From assembly GCF_023156385.1 (NCBI RefSeq), contig NZ_JAKZAK010000002.1:1-64000 (forward strand): a DNA stretch of 64,000 nt, given 5' to 3'. Origin of the DNA: Marinobacter xestospongiae (GTDB taxonomy: Bacteria; Pseudomonadota; Gammaproteobacteria; Pseudomonadales; Oleiphilaceae). Numbering within the stretch: position 1 is the stretch's first letter; each line of letters starts with the position of its first letter. Of this stretch, positions 25,009 through 32,546 are shown piece after piece. Below the pieces are notes generated by a model. It had not been told where the DNA came from and searched no databases. It worked only from the letters and a program-made list of their open reading frames with translations. A program made the position numbers and the translations under genes.

Positions 25009-26241
25009 TCAGAACCCATCTACCGGATAGCCATCGTTCAACAGCTGGCGTCGCACCGCCGGATACCCCAGTGCCGTCACCTGCCAGCCACGCTCGCCCT
25101 CAGCCACCAGCTCGCCGTTGCGCAGCGTCTGCAGCAGGATGGCCACGGCGTCGCTACCCAGCCCGGTGACCGCTGGCAGCTCTCCGAGGGACAGGCCATC
25201 GTGCAACAGCAGCGCATGCAGGATCAGGGTGGCGCCGCGGTCCGGTGACGACGGCACCGCGGGCAGGCTCAGTTGTTCCAGCGGTATCGCCCAACAGCTC
25301 CGGGCCCCGGTGGCCGGCTTGTCGGCATTCGTTTCGGGCGCCTCTGGCCGGGCCCGCAGAAGCTTGCGCCAGATCGCCAGGGCCACGCCGGGATTACCGC
25401 GGGCAAACGCCGCCAGGTCGCGAATCAATCGGTGCTGACGGCTGCCATTACGCTCACTCTCAAGGGGAAGCACGCCGTCACCGCTGTCGCTCATCCGAAC
25501 CGTCAGGCCGGATTCGCCACCAACAAGCGAACCCAGCCAGGCAGCCAGCAATGGCTCATCCAGCGCCGCGGGCGTACAACTGGCCACGGGCAGCTGTGGC
25601 AGATAGCGCTGCCAGAATCCCCAACACCAGCTGGAACAGTGCACCACCCCGGCGCCAAAACGCCCCAGCGCCAGCCCCTGAAAAAACGCCTTGAGCAACC
25701 ACAGGCCCCGCCGATGGCGACGCCACAACCCGGCCAGATCGGCGATCAGCCAGGGCTCGTCCAGAGCCTGCTGCTGCCACCAGCTCTCCGCTTCCGCCTG
25801 GGAGGCCGGCCAGACCTCTGGCGGCTGGATGACTCGCCAGCCGCGCTCTTCAGCCAGGGTCACCAGCGTCTCCCGCAGGCCCGAACACGGCGGCGCTACC
25901 AGCGCCAGCACGCCGTCTCGGGTCTGCGCCTGCTGACGGTCTATTTCCGCGCCCAGGGCCTGAACCTGAGCGGTTCTGTCAGGATCAGGGGCAAAACGTC
26001 GCAATTGCAGGGAGGTCAGTGTTTCGATGTCCGGCTCCGGGCGAAAACCGTGTTCGCCGGGGTCAAAGCGGTGACGGAACTGGCCCCAGGTTGAGCGCAG
26101 CAGATCCCGCACGGTGTGGCGGACCGAGGCCGGCGGCAGTCGCCAATCCGCCAACGCAACCAGGCCACCGGGTAATGCCATCGGCGGTTCCGGCACCTCA
26201 GGTGCATCGGTTGGGCGGGCAACGACCGATTCACTCATCAC
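25009..26241 (-). CDS. Unrecognised degenerate ATPase-like protein with C-terminal winged-helix-like domain
   Basis: Up to 410 residues, soluble and Trp-rich, not assigned to a named family. Residues 1-25 are Pro-rich and disordered. At residues 111-127, VLALVAPPCSGLRETL looks like a P-loop strand-turn-helix (strand, loop, helix) but lacks the GK[ST] lysine. WLIADLAGLW (near 164) resembles a Walker B strand, and GVVHCSSWCWGFW (near 198) resembles the sensor region of STAND-type ATPases. The C-terminal 75 residues (ILHALLLHDGLSLGELPAVT onward) look like a winged helix. The start is GTG at 26241 or ATG at 26238; GGAG lies 9 or 12 nt upstream. It ends 5 nt before an MscS channel gene, so a regulatory or scaffolding role for the channel is possible but only inferred. 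Confidence 0.7.
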   Translation of the reverse strand: MMSESVVARPTDAPEVPEPPMALPGGLVALADWRLPPASVRHTVRDLLRSTWGQFRHRFDPGEHGFRPEPDIETLTSLQLRRFAPDPDRTAQVQALGAEIDRQQAQTRDGVLALVAPPCSGLRETLVTLAEERGWRVIQPPEVWPASQAEAESWWQQQALDEPWLIADLAGLWRRHRRGLWLLKAFFQGLALGRFGAGVVHCSSWCWGFWQRYLPQLPVASCTPAALDEPLLAAWLGSLVGGESGLTVRMSDSGDGVLPLESERNGSRQHRLIRDLAAFARGNPGVALAIWRKLLRARPEAPETNADKPATGARSCWAIPLEQLSLPAVPSSPDRGATLILHALLLHDGLSLGELPAVTGLGSDAVAILLQTLRNGELVAEGERGWQVTALGYPAVRRQLLNDGYPVDGF

Positions 26242-26306
26242 TCAGGACGGCTCCTTTGTCTTGATCCGTTCAATTGATCCGAGCCGCATAACTCCGGCGA
26301 CGCAGA

Positions 26307-27146
26307 TTACTCGGGCACCAGCCAGTCCCACTGCTGTGTTGACGCCAGAATGTCAGCACCGCAGACGGGGGCCAACATCGCTTCAAGCCGGTGCTGCCAC
26401 TGCCAGGGTGGGTTAAGCACCAGCATGCCCGACCCGATCATACCCCGCTCTGGTGGCGACTGAAGCCGCAGTTCGTGCCGAATCACCGGCCCGGCCTGGC
26501 CCTCAGAAACCAGATCCAGCAACACCTGGTGGCCACCGTCGAGCAGAATCGGGTACCACACAAGATAGACGCCATGGCGACACTGACGCCAGGCCCGGGC
26601 CAGGGTGCGCGCGGTATCGGCGTAGTCACTGCGGATTTCGTAGGATGGATCCATCAGCACCAGCAGCCGTGGCGCCGCTGGCGGCAGGGAACGCAGCAGC
26701 CCCTTGAGACCATCCTCATGGCGGATAAGGACATCGGGCAGCGGCACTTTGCGGTGCAGCTGATCGTTCTCGTTGCCATGGAGTTCAAACAGGGTCAGCG
26801 CATCCTGGGCGCGCTTCCAGTGGCAGAACCAGCGCGGTGATCCCGGATAGTAACGCAGCCCCGCACCGCCCCGGTTCAGGGCTTCCAGTGGTTGCAGGAA
26901 ATGCTGCCAGTCGTCCGACACCAGGGTGTCACGAACCGCCCATATCTGCTGAATACCGCTGTCCGCCTCTGCAGTCTTGCGGGCGCGCTCGTCCTGCAGG
27001 TCGTAAAGACCCCGGCCGGCATGGGTGTCGAAGCAGGCAATCGCAGAAGGCTTGGTCTGCATCATCGACAGGGTCAGAGACAGCGCGGCGTGCTTCTGAA
27101 CGTCGGCAATGTTGCCGGCGTGATAGGCATGAAGGTAACTGAGCAT
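26307..27146 (-). CDS. rlmJ: 23S rRNA (adenine-2030-N6)-methyltransferase
   Basis: A 279-residue SAM-dependent methyltransferase that methylates A2030 of 23S rRNA. The N-terminus MLSYLHAYHAGNIADVQKHA is the RlmJ signature, the SAM-binding region has CFDTHAGRGLYDL, and the catalytic motif IV appears as LVLMDPSYEIRSDY (DPSY where most members have DPPF/Y). The substrate-side GSGMLVLNPPWQW also matches. The length equals E. coli RlmJ (280). The ATG at 27146 aligns with the family start; the longer frame is rejected. It is divergent from the imelysin operon. Confidence 0.95.
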   Translation of the reverse strand: MLSYLHAYHAGNIADVQKHAALSLTLSMMQTKPSAIACFDTHAGRGLYDLQDERARKTAEADSGIQQIWAVRDTLVSDDWQHFLQPLEALNRGGAGLRYYPGSPRWFCHWKRAQDALTLFELHGNENDQLHRKVPLPDVLIRHEDGLKGLLRSLPPAAPRLLVLMDPSYEIRSDYADTARTLARAWRQCRHGVYLVWYPILLDGGHQVLLDLVSEGQAGPVIRHELRLQSPPERGMIGSGMLVLNPPWQWQHRLEAMLAPVCGADILASTQQWDWLVPE

Positions 27147-27233
27147 CGTGGGTCCCAGAAAGTCCAGAGGCTGAATTAGGCCCCATATCGCCCGACCAGA
27201 CAAGCGCCAGGATCATTTCCCGGTGGATGAACA

Positions 27234-27284
27234 TTGCATTCGTAATGAACGAATCTCTATAATCGTTAATGTTAATGACTTTTA
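27234..27284 (+). promoter_or_regulatory. Promoter of the imelysin operon with possible Fur-type operator
   Basis: TTGCAT (27234-27239) and a perfect TATAAT (27258-27263) are 18 nt apart, a sigma-70 promoter layout. Between them lies the palindrome ATTCGT-AATGA-ACGAAT (27238-27254). Over and after the -10, the stretch AATCGTTAATGTTAATGAC repeats a GTTAAT hexamer close to the GATAAT unit of Fur boxes (about 10 of 19 matches to the full Fur consensus by eye). The iron-linked genes downstream make Fur control plausible, but the match is borderline. Confidence 0.5.
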
Positions 27285-27322
27285 TTCCCACCTCACCAAC
27301 AAGGAATGCACGGAGCATCACC

Positions 27323-28660
27323 ATGATCGCCAGACTTTCCCGTAATCCGCTGTTCGTTGCCGTTTCCGCCATGACTCTGGCGACAGCCTGCAGCACCGGC
27401 CAGGACAACGCCGCAGCCGACGCTGAAAAAGACACCCCGCAGGCCGAACAGGCAGCCGCCCAGTCCGTGGACAAAGCCGCGGTTGTCAGCCATTACGCCG
27501 ATCTGGCCCACGCCAACTTCCAGGATGCCCTGACCGCTGCCAAGGCACTGGATGCCGCGACCGACAAACTGATCAGCGAGCCGACCGCCGCCAATCTGGC
27601 AGCCGCCAAGGAAGCCTGGCTCGCCGCCCGGGTTCCCTACCAGCAAACCGAAGTTTTCCGTTTCGGCAACGCCGTGGTTGACGACTGGGAAGGCCAGCTC
27701 AACGCCTGGCCGCTGGACGAAGGCCTGATCGACTACGTTGCAGACGCCGACTACCAGTATGAGCTGGGCAACGACGGCGCCACCGCCAACATCATCGCCT
27801 CCACCTCCATCAACGTCGGTGGCGAAACCATTGACACCACGGAGCTGACGCCGCAGCTGCTGGCAGACCTGAACGAGATTGGCGGGTCCGAAGCCAACGT
27901 TGCCACCGGTTACCACGCTATCGAATTCCTGCTCTGGGGTCAGGACCTGAACGGCTTTGGCGCCGGCAACGGCAATCGCCCGGCGACCGACTTCGCCCAG
28001 GGTGACGACTGCACCAACGGCCACTGTGACCGTCGTGCCGACTACCTGGACGCCACCACCGACCTGCTGATCAGCGACCTGGAGTGGATGGTTGCCCAGT
28101 GGGCACCGGAGCAGGCCGACAACTACCGTGCCGAGCTCACCGGCCTGGCACCAGAGGAAGCGTTCCAGCGCATGCTGTTCGGCATGGGCTCGCTGTCCCT
28201 GGGCGAACTGGCGGGCGAGCGCATGAAGGTTGCTCTGGAAGCCAACTCCTACGAGGATGAGCACGACTGCTTCAGCGACAACACCCACAACTCCCACTAC
28301 TACAACGGTCAGGGCGTACAGAACGTCTACACCGGCAGCTACACCCGCATCGACGGCACCGTGTTCGAAGGCCCGTCCCTGTCCGACCTGGTCGCCGAAG
28401 CCAATCCGGAGCTGGACAGCACTCTCAACGACCAGCTGAACGCCTCCATGGCCGCCCTGAGCACCATGAAGCAAACGGCGGAAGCCTCCGAAAACCCGGT
28501 GAAGTTCGACATGATGATCGCCCCGAACAACACCGAAGGCGCGAAAGTCATCAACAACACCATCGTGGCCCTGGTGGAGCAGACCGGCTCCATCGAGAAG
28601 GCTGCCCAGATCCTGGGCGTCAACTCGCTGCAACCGGATGATGCCGGCCACAGCTTCTGA
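27323..28660 (+). CDS. Imelysin-family (M75) lipoprotein, iron-regulated IrpA type
   Basis: A 445-residue outer-surface or periplasmic lipoprotein. The signal ends in a lipobox-like LATAC (Cys18) followed by an Asp/Ala-rich linker. The imelysin domain contains the signature GYHAIEFLLWGQD (GxHxxE near residues 196-201), EAWLAARVPYQQTEVFRFG, and a second repeat with HDCFSDNTHNSHYYNGQGV. Imelysin-like proteins bind or handle iron and are often Fur-controlled; proteolysis is unproven. GGAG lies 8 nt before the ATG at 27323. It leads an imelysin / di-haem protein / imelysin / DUF1513 cluster, the same order as P. aeruginosa PA4370-PA4373 from memory, so a four-gene iron-acquisition operon is likely. 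Confidence 0.92.
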   Translation: MIARLSRNPLFVAVSAMTLATACSTGQDNAAADAEKDTPQAEQAAAQSVDKAAVVSHYADLAHANFQDALTAAKALDAATDKLISEPTAANLAAAKEAWLAARVPYQQTEVFRFGNAVVDDWEGQLNAWPLDEGLIDYVADADYQYELGNDGATANIIASTSINVGGETIDTTELTPQLLADLNEIGGSEANVATGYHAIEFLLWGQDLNGFGAGNGNRPATDFAQGDDCTNGHCDRRADYLDATTDLLISDLEWMVAQWAPEQADNYRAELTGLAPEEAFQRMLFGMGSLSLGELAGERMKVALEANSYEDEHDCFSDNTHNSHYYNGQGVQNVYTGSYTRIDGTVFEGPSLSDLVAEANPELDSTLNDQLNASMAALSTMKQTAEASENPVKFDMMIAPNNTEGAKVINNTIVALVEQTGSIEKAAQILGVNSLQPDDAGHSF

Positions 28661-28767
28661 TCCAACCATCAACACGGAGCCGCTGGCTCCGTGTTGAGGT
28701 AAGTCATGGCCAGCCTGGCACTTTTCTGGCAGGCTGGCGACGACTTCCCTCTTGACCAAGTATTACC

Positions 28768-30183
28768 ATGCCAACATTACGTCCGAAGTACCTGACGCCC
28801 TGGCTATTCGCCCTGGCCGTCACCCAGACCCATGCTACACCGACTGCCGACTACCCGATCCAGGACACCCCGATGACCGGCGGTGACGGCACCGTGGAGC
28901 AGTTTGACCACAACGCCTTTTCCCTGCCCCAGGGCAACCTGTCGATGACCAAGCGGCTGGATTTCAGCGTTGGCAACAGCTTCTTCCGCAACCCCTGGGT
29001 GGAAGCGCCTGCCAGCACCGATGCCCGCGATGGCCTCGGCCCGTTGTTCAACACCAACTCCTGCCAGGGCTGCCACATCAAAGATGGTCGCGGTCACCCC
29101 CAGGATGAACAGGGCGGCTCGGTCTCGCTGTTCCTTCGCCTGGCGGTGCCGGCGAACCCCGACGAAGATGCGGAGCTGCTGAAACAGCATGGCTTCAAGC
29201 CGGCGCCGGTGTACGGCAGCCAGCTGCAAACCGCGGCCATCCCCGGCGTGAAACCGGAGGCCGATCTGGTGGTGAGCTGGGAGACGGTCATCGATACCCT
29301 GGCCGACGGCACTGAGGTCACCCTGCGCAAGCCGGTCTACCACATCGAGAACCCCAACTACGGCCCACTGCCTGACGACCTGCTGGTGTCGCCCCGCATG
29401 GCCCCGGCAATGATCGGCCTGGGTCTGCTGGAGCATATTCCGGAATCCGACCTGGTCGCCCGGGAAGACCTGAATGATGCCAATGGCGACGGCATTTCCG
29501 GCAAGGCCAACCGGGTCTGGAACAAAGCCACCAACCAGACCGTGCTGGGACGGTTTGGCTGGAAGGCGGCCGAACCCACGGTTCACCAGCAGAGCATGGG
29601 TGCCTTTGCCGGCGACATGGGCCTGACGTCCAGCACCAGCCCCGGCACCGACTGTACCGCGGCCCAGGGCTGTGACCAGTACGCCAGCGGAGGGGACCCC
29701 GAGGTCAGTGACAAAGTGGCCGGTTTCGTGTCGTTCTACGCCAGCAGTCTGGCGGTGCCGGCCCGCCGGGATCTCAACGACCCGGACGTTCAGGCAGGCG
29801 CCCGTCAGTTCAATGAACTGGGGTGCGCCGGGTGCCATACCCCCCGGCACCAAACCGGTGACGTGGCCGATCGGCCAGACCTGAGTCAACAGACTATCTG
29901 GCCCTACACCGACCTGCTGCTGCACGATATGGGCCCGGCCCTGGCCGATGGTCGCCCGGAGTTTCTGGCCAACGGCAACGAGTGGCGCACGCCGCCACTG
30001 TGGGGGATCGGCCTGGCCCAGACCATCCTGCCGCGTACCGGCTTCCTTCACGACGGCCGCGCCCGGACCCTGGAAGAAGCGGTGCTCTGGCACGGTGGCG
30101 AAGCACAACCGGCCGCCGACGGCTATCGCAGCCTGGACGCCACAGACCGACAGGCGCTGATCCGCTTCCTGGAATCGCTATAA
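28768..30183 (+). CDS. Di-haem oxidoreductase family protein (DUF1111, 'thiol oxidoreductase')
   Basis: A 471-residue exported protein. The N-terminal signal ends near AVTQTHATP. Two c-type haem sites are seen: CQGCH at residues 99-103 and CAGCH near residue 353. The spacing and the GLGPLFNTNSCQGCH context match the DUF1111 group, related to di-haem cytochrome c peroxidases. The C-terminus has TPPLWGIGLAQTI and RTGFLHDGRARTLEEAVLWH, the conserved His/Arg-rich close. It is expected to do redox chemistry in the periplasm, perhaps oxidising or reducing iron for the imelysin proteins on both sides. The ribosome site is weak. The 107-nt gap upstream holds two hairpins. Confidence 0.9.
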   Translation: MPTLRPKYLTPWLFALAVTQTHATPTADYPIQDTPMTGGDGTVEQFDHNAFSLPQGNLSMTKRLDFSVGNSFFRNPWVEAPASTDARDGLGPLFNTNSCQGCHIKDGRGHPQDEQGGSVSLFLRLAVPANPDEDAELLKQHGFKPAPVYGSQLQTAAIPGVKPEADLVVSWETVIDTLADGTEVTLRKPVYHIENPNYGPLPDDLLVSPRMAPAMIGLGLLEHIPESDLVAREDLNDANGDGISGKANRVWNKATNQTVLGRFGWKAAEPTVHQQSMGAFAGDMGLTSSTSPGTDCTAAQGCDQYASGGDPEVSDKVAGFVSFYASSLAVPARRDLNDPDVQAGARQFNELGCAGCHTPRHQTGDVADRPDLSQQTIWPYTDLLLHDMGPALADGRPEFLANGNEWRTPPLWGIGLAQTILPRTGFLHDGRARTLEEAVLWHGGEAQPAADGYRSLDATDRQALIRFLESL

Positions 30184-30188
30184 TGCAT

Positions 30189-30218
30189 CGGCGCCAACCA
30201 GGGTGATGGTTGGCGCCG
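30189..30218 (+). other. 12-bp perfect hairpin in the operon's intergenic leader
   Basis: CGGCGCCAACCA (30189-30200), loop GGGTGA, TGGTTGGCGCCG (30207-30218). It lies 6 nt after the DUF1111 stop and has no T tail, so it may be an mRNA processing or stabilising structure, or a weak attenuator, between the di-haem and imelysin genes. Confidence 0.65.
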
Positions 30219-30234
30219 GAAAAGTCGTCAACTC

Positions 30235-30304
30235 AGTTTCCAAGAACGTTTTCTGAAACGTTTTCGAGAAGACTTTCGAAAAGATTTTCAAAAGATCGTC
30301 AAAA
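30235..30304 (+). repeat. Six imperfect 11-12 nt direct repeats just before the second imelysin
   Basis: Successive units are AGTTTCCAAGAA, CGTTTTCTGAAA, CGTTTTCGAGAA, GACTTTCGAAAA, GATTTTCAAAA and GATCGTCAAAA. They share a TTTC core followed by an A/G-rich end. The period of 11-12 nt is close to one DNA turn, and the array ends next to the AGGAG ribosome site at 30305. Neighbouring units also form a perfect 7-bp hairpin (AACGTTT-TCTG-AAACGTT, 30245-30262). It could be a protein-binding array, bent DNA or a translational control structure. The AT-rich composition stands out from its surroundings. Confidence 0.75.
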
Positions 30305-30316
30305 GAGGAGCATGCC

Positions 30317-31360
30317 ATGCCCGGTTCCCGGCGCTTCGGTCGCATTACCCGGTCCCTGTCACTGGCAGCAGCCATCACGGCCCTGCCGGTCGCTGCCCTG
30401 GCTGACACCCCACGGGAACGCTGGCATCAGGACATCGCCACCGGTTACCAGCAGCTGGCAGAGCACACCCAGCAGCTGATGGACGCCGGCGATGGCTACT
30501 GCCAAGGCCCCAACGCCAGCGGACGCCGCCAGCTCGGCGATGCCTGGCTGCAGGCGTTCGAGAGCTGGCAACAGGTGCGTTTTGTCGAGTTTGGCCCCAT
30601 TGAGCAGGACAGCCTGGCGTGGCAGTTCCAGTTCTGGCCGGATGCCAAGAACCTGGTGGCTCGCAAGGTCAACTACTGGCTTTCCGCCGAGACCGAACTG
30701 ACCACAGCCACCATCGACGGTGCCGGCGTCGCCGTACAGGGCTTCCCTGCACTGGAATTTCTGCTGGCCGACCCCCGTTTCCAGCAGTCGGAGCAGGCGC
30801 TGCCGGCGGAGCGCAGCTGTCAGCTGTTCAACGCCGTCAGCAGCCACATTCACGCCAACGCCCTGGAACTGCAACAGCAGTGGCAGGCGATGAAGCCCCA
30901 CTACCTGGCCACCGACGATTACACCCACGGCACCATCCGTTCCGCGATGAACGCCCTGGAGATCCTGCAGGATCGCCGCATGGGCGCACCCATGGGGCTG
31001 CGGGGTTCAGGCCGCCGCAATCCCTACCTGGCGGATGCCTGGCGCAGCGAAACCTCACTGGCCGGAATCCGCGCCAGCATTGAAGGTCTGCAGCGCTATT
31101 TCGCCCCGGGCCTGATGGCAGAGCTCTCAGCTCAGGGCCACGCCGATCTGGGTGAGCAACTGAACGACGCCTTCGAGGAAGTACTGGGTGACCTGGAGAA
31201 CGCACCGGCGGGCATGGCACCGCTGATTGAGGATGACGAGGGCTTTGGCCAACTGCAATCCATCTACATTGACGTGGTACAGCTGGAACAGACCCTGAAC
31301 AACGACATTGCCGCCGCCCTGGGGGTAATTCGCGGTTTCAATTCCAGCGACGGTGACTAG
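30317..31360 (+). CDS. Imelysin-family protein, second copy
   Basis: A 347-residue exported protein with a signal peptide (MPGSRRFGRITRSLSLAAA, cleavage likely near ALADT). The imelysin fold shows WLQAFESWQQVRFVEFGPI, a shared feature of the family, and GFPALEFLLAD near residue 138, where the His of the GxHxxE motif seen in the first copy is replaced by Pro. So the metal or catalytic site differs between the two. AGGAG lies 7 nt before the ATG. It follows the DUF1111 gene after 133 nt of hairpin and repeat sequence, and its stop is 3 nt before the GTG of the DUF1513 gene. Confidence 0.9.
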   Translation: MPGSRRFGRITRSLSLAAAITALPVAALADTPRERWHQDIATGYQQLAEHTQQLMDAGDGYCQGPNASGRRQLGDAWLQAFESWQQVRFVEFGPIEQDSLAWQFQFWPDAKNLVARKVNYWLSAETELTTATIDGAGVAVQGFPALEFLLADPRFQQSEQALPAERSCQLFNAVSSHIHANALELQQQWQAMKPHYLATDDYTHGTIRSAMNALEILQDRRMGAPMGLRGSGRRNPYLADAWRSETSLAGIRASIEGLQRYFAPGLMAELSAQGHADLGEQLNDAFEEVLGDLENAPAGMAPLIEDDEGFGQLQSIYIDVVQLEQTLNNDIAAALGVIRGFNSSDGD

Positions 31361-31363
31361 AAA

Positions 31364-32479
31364 GTGCTTTCACGCCGTCGATTTCTGCAATGGGGTCTGG
31401 CCGGACTGAGCCTGAGCGCCGGACTGCCCGGTTGTGCCCTGGCCCCCTCCGGCCAGACTGCGCCAGCCCGGACCCGCCTGTTCAGTGCCGCCGATACCGA
31501 GGACGGCCGACACGCCCTGGTGAGCGTTGAGCTGGGAGGGGCTGCGCCGGTCACCCTGCCCGTGCCGGAGCGTTGTCACGGTGGCTGCCCCAGTCCGGAT
31601 GGCGGTCATGTGGTGCTGTTCGCCCGCCGCCCGGGCCGTCACTTCTACGTGATAGACAGTGCCCGCGGCGATCTGATCACCCAGGTGGCGGCGGGAGAGG
31701 ACCATCATTTCTACGGCCATGGGGTGTTCAGCCCCGATGGCAGCCGGCTCTACACCACCATCAACCATTACCCCAGCGGTGATGGCCTGATCGGCGTCTA
31801 CGATGTCCACAATGGCTATCGCCTGGTGGACCACCTGCCCGCTGGTGGCATCGGCCCGCACGAACTGCGGCTGCACCCGGACGGTGAGACCCTGGTGGTG
31901 GCCCTTGGCGGCATCCAGACCCATCCGGATTACGACCGCATCAAGCTCAATCTGGACACCATGGCACCGGCACTGGTGCTGATCGACCGGCACAGCGGTC
32001 AGGAGCGACAGCGCTATCAGCCCTCCCACCACCAGCTCAGCTGCCGTCACCTCGACGTCAGCCCGGAAGGCATTGTCATCGCCGGCTACCAGTACCAGGG
32101 GCCACGCTGGCACACCCCCCCACTGATCGCCCGGCTGGACAGCCAGGCGCGCCAGTTCAGCGAGATCGAGCTGCCCTCGCCGCTACAGGCCAGCCTCAAC
32201 AACTACACCGCCAGCATCGCCATCCACCCTCGCGCCTCGGTGGCAGCGATCACCGCTCCCCGGGGCGGACGCACGGTGTTGGTGGATTATCAGAAACAGA
32301 CACTGATCCGCGAGCTGGCCATTCCCGACTGCGCCGGCGCCCTGCCCGATGGCGAGGACGGCTTTCTGGTGACCTCCGGTAATGGCCGGATCTACCGGAT
32401 CGATCCACGCGCCACCACTCCCGAGACTCTCCAACAGTATCCGCTGCGCTGGGATAACCACCTCACGCCCCTCGTCTGA
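31364..32479 (+). CDS. DUF1513-family protein, Tat-exported
   Basis: A 371-residue protein that starts MLSRRRFLQWGLAGLSLSAG, a twin-arginine signal (RRxFLxW) that ends in LPGC and so may be lipidated at Cys24. The mature part has WD-like blades (SPDGGHVVLFARR, FSPDGSRLYTTINHY, HPDGETLVVALGG), predicting a beta-propeller. Tat export suggests a folded protein or bound cofactor. It closes the imelysin operon and may hold or pass on a metal or redox partner. The start is GTG at 31364, three nt after the imelysin stop, so translation is likely coupled. Confidence 0.88.
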   Translation: MLSRRRFLQWGLAGLSLSAGLPGCALAPSGQTAPARTRLFSAADTEDGRHALVSVELGGAAPVTLPVPERCHGGCPSPDGGHVVLFARRPGRHFYVIDSARGDLITQVAAGEDHHFYGHGVFSPDGSRLYTTINHYPSGDGLIGVYDVHNGYRLVDHLPAGGIGPHELRLHPDGETLVVALGGIQTHPDYDRIKLNLDTMAPALVLIDRHSGQERQRYQPSHHQLSCRHLDVSPEGIVIAGYQYQGPRWHTPPLIARLDSQARQFSEIELPSPLQASLNNYTASIAIHPRASVAAITAPRGGRTVLVDYQKQTLIRELAIPDCAGALPDGEDGFLVTSGNGRIYRIDPRATTPETLQQYPLRWDNHLTPLV

Positions 32480-32546
32480 CCGCCCGGATGAGCACAGCGC
32501 CAGGCAATGGTAAGCTTGGCGCCTCGTTCCACAGCGGAGTGCCAAC

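Noticed and set aside
27293-28759. Long minus-strand open frame (488 codons) opposite the first imelysin
   Set aside because: It is the antisense shadow of a GC-rich gene, with Gly/Val-rich low-complexity protein and no ribosome site; the plus strand has clear imelysin motifs.
28804-30108. Minus-strand frame (434 codons) opposite the di-haem gene
   Set aside because: Shadow frame; the plus strand carries two CxxCH sites and a signal peptide.
30235-30304. CRISPR array
   Set aside because: Units are only 11-12 nt, contiguous and without spacers, and no cas genes are present.
30178-30408. Minus-strand frame across the repeat array giving a repeated FSK-type peptide
   Set aside because: The peptide repetition simply reflects the DNA repeats; no ribosome site and it runs into the imelysin start.
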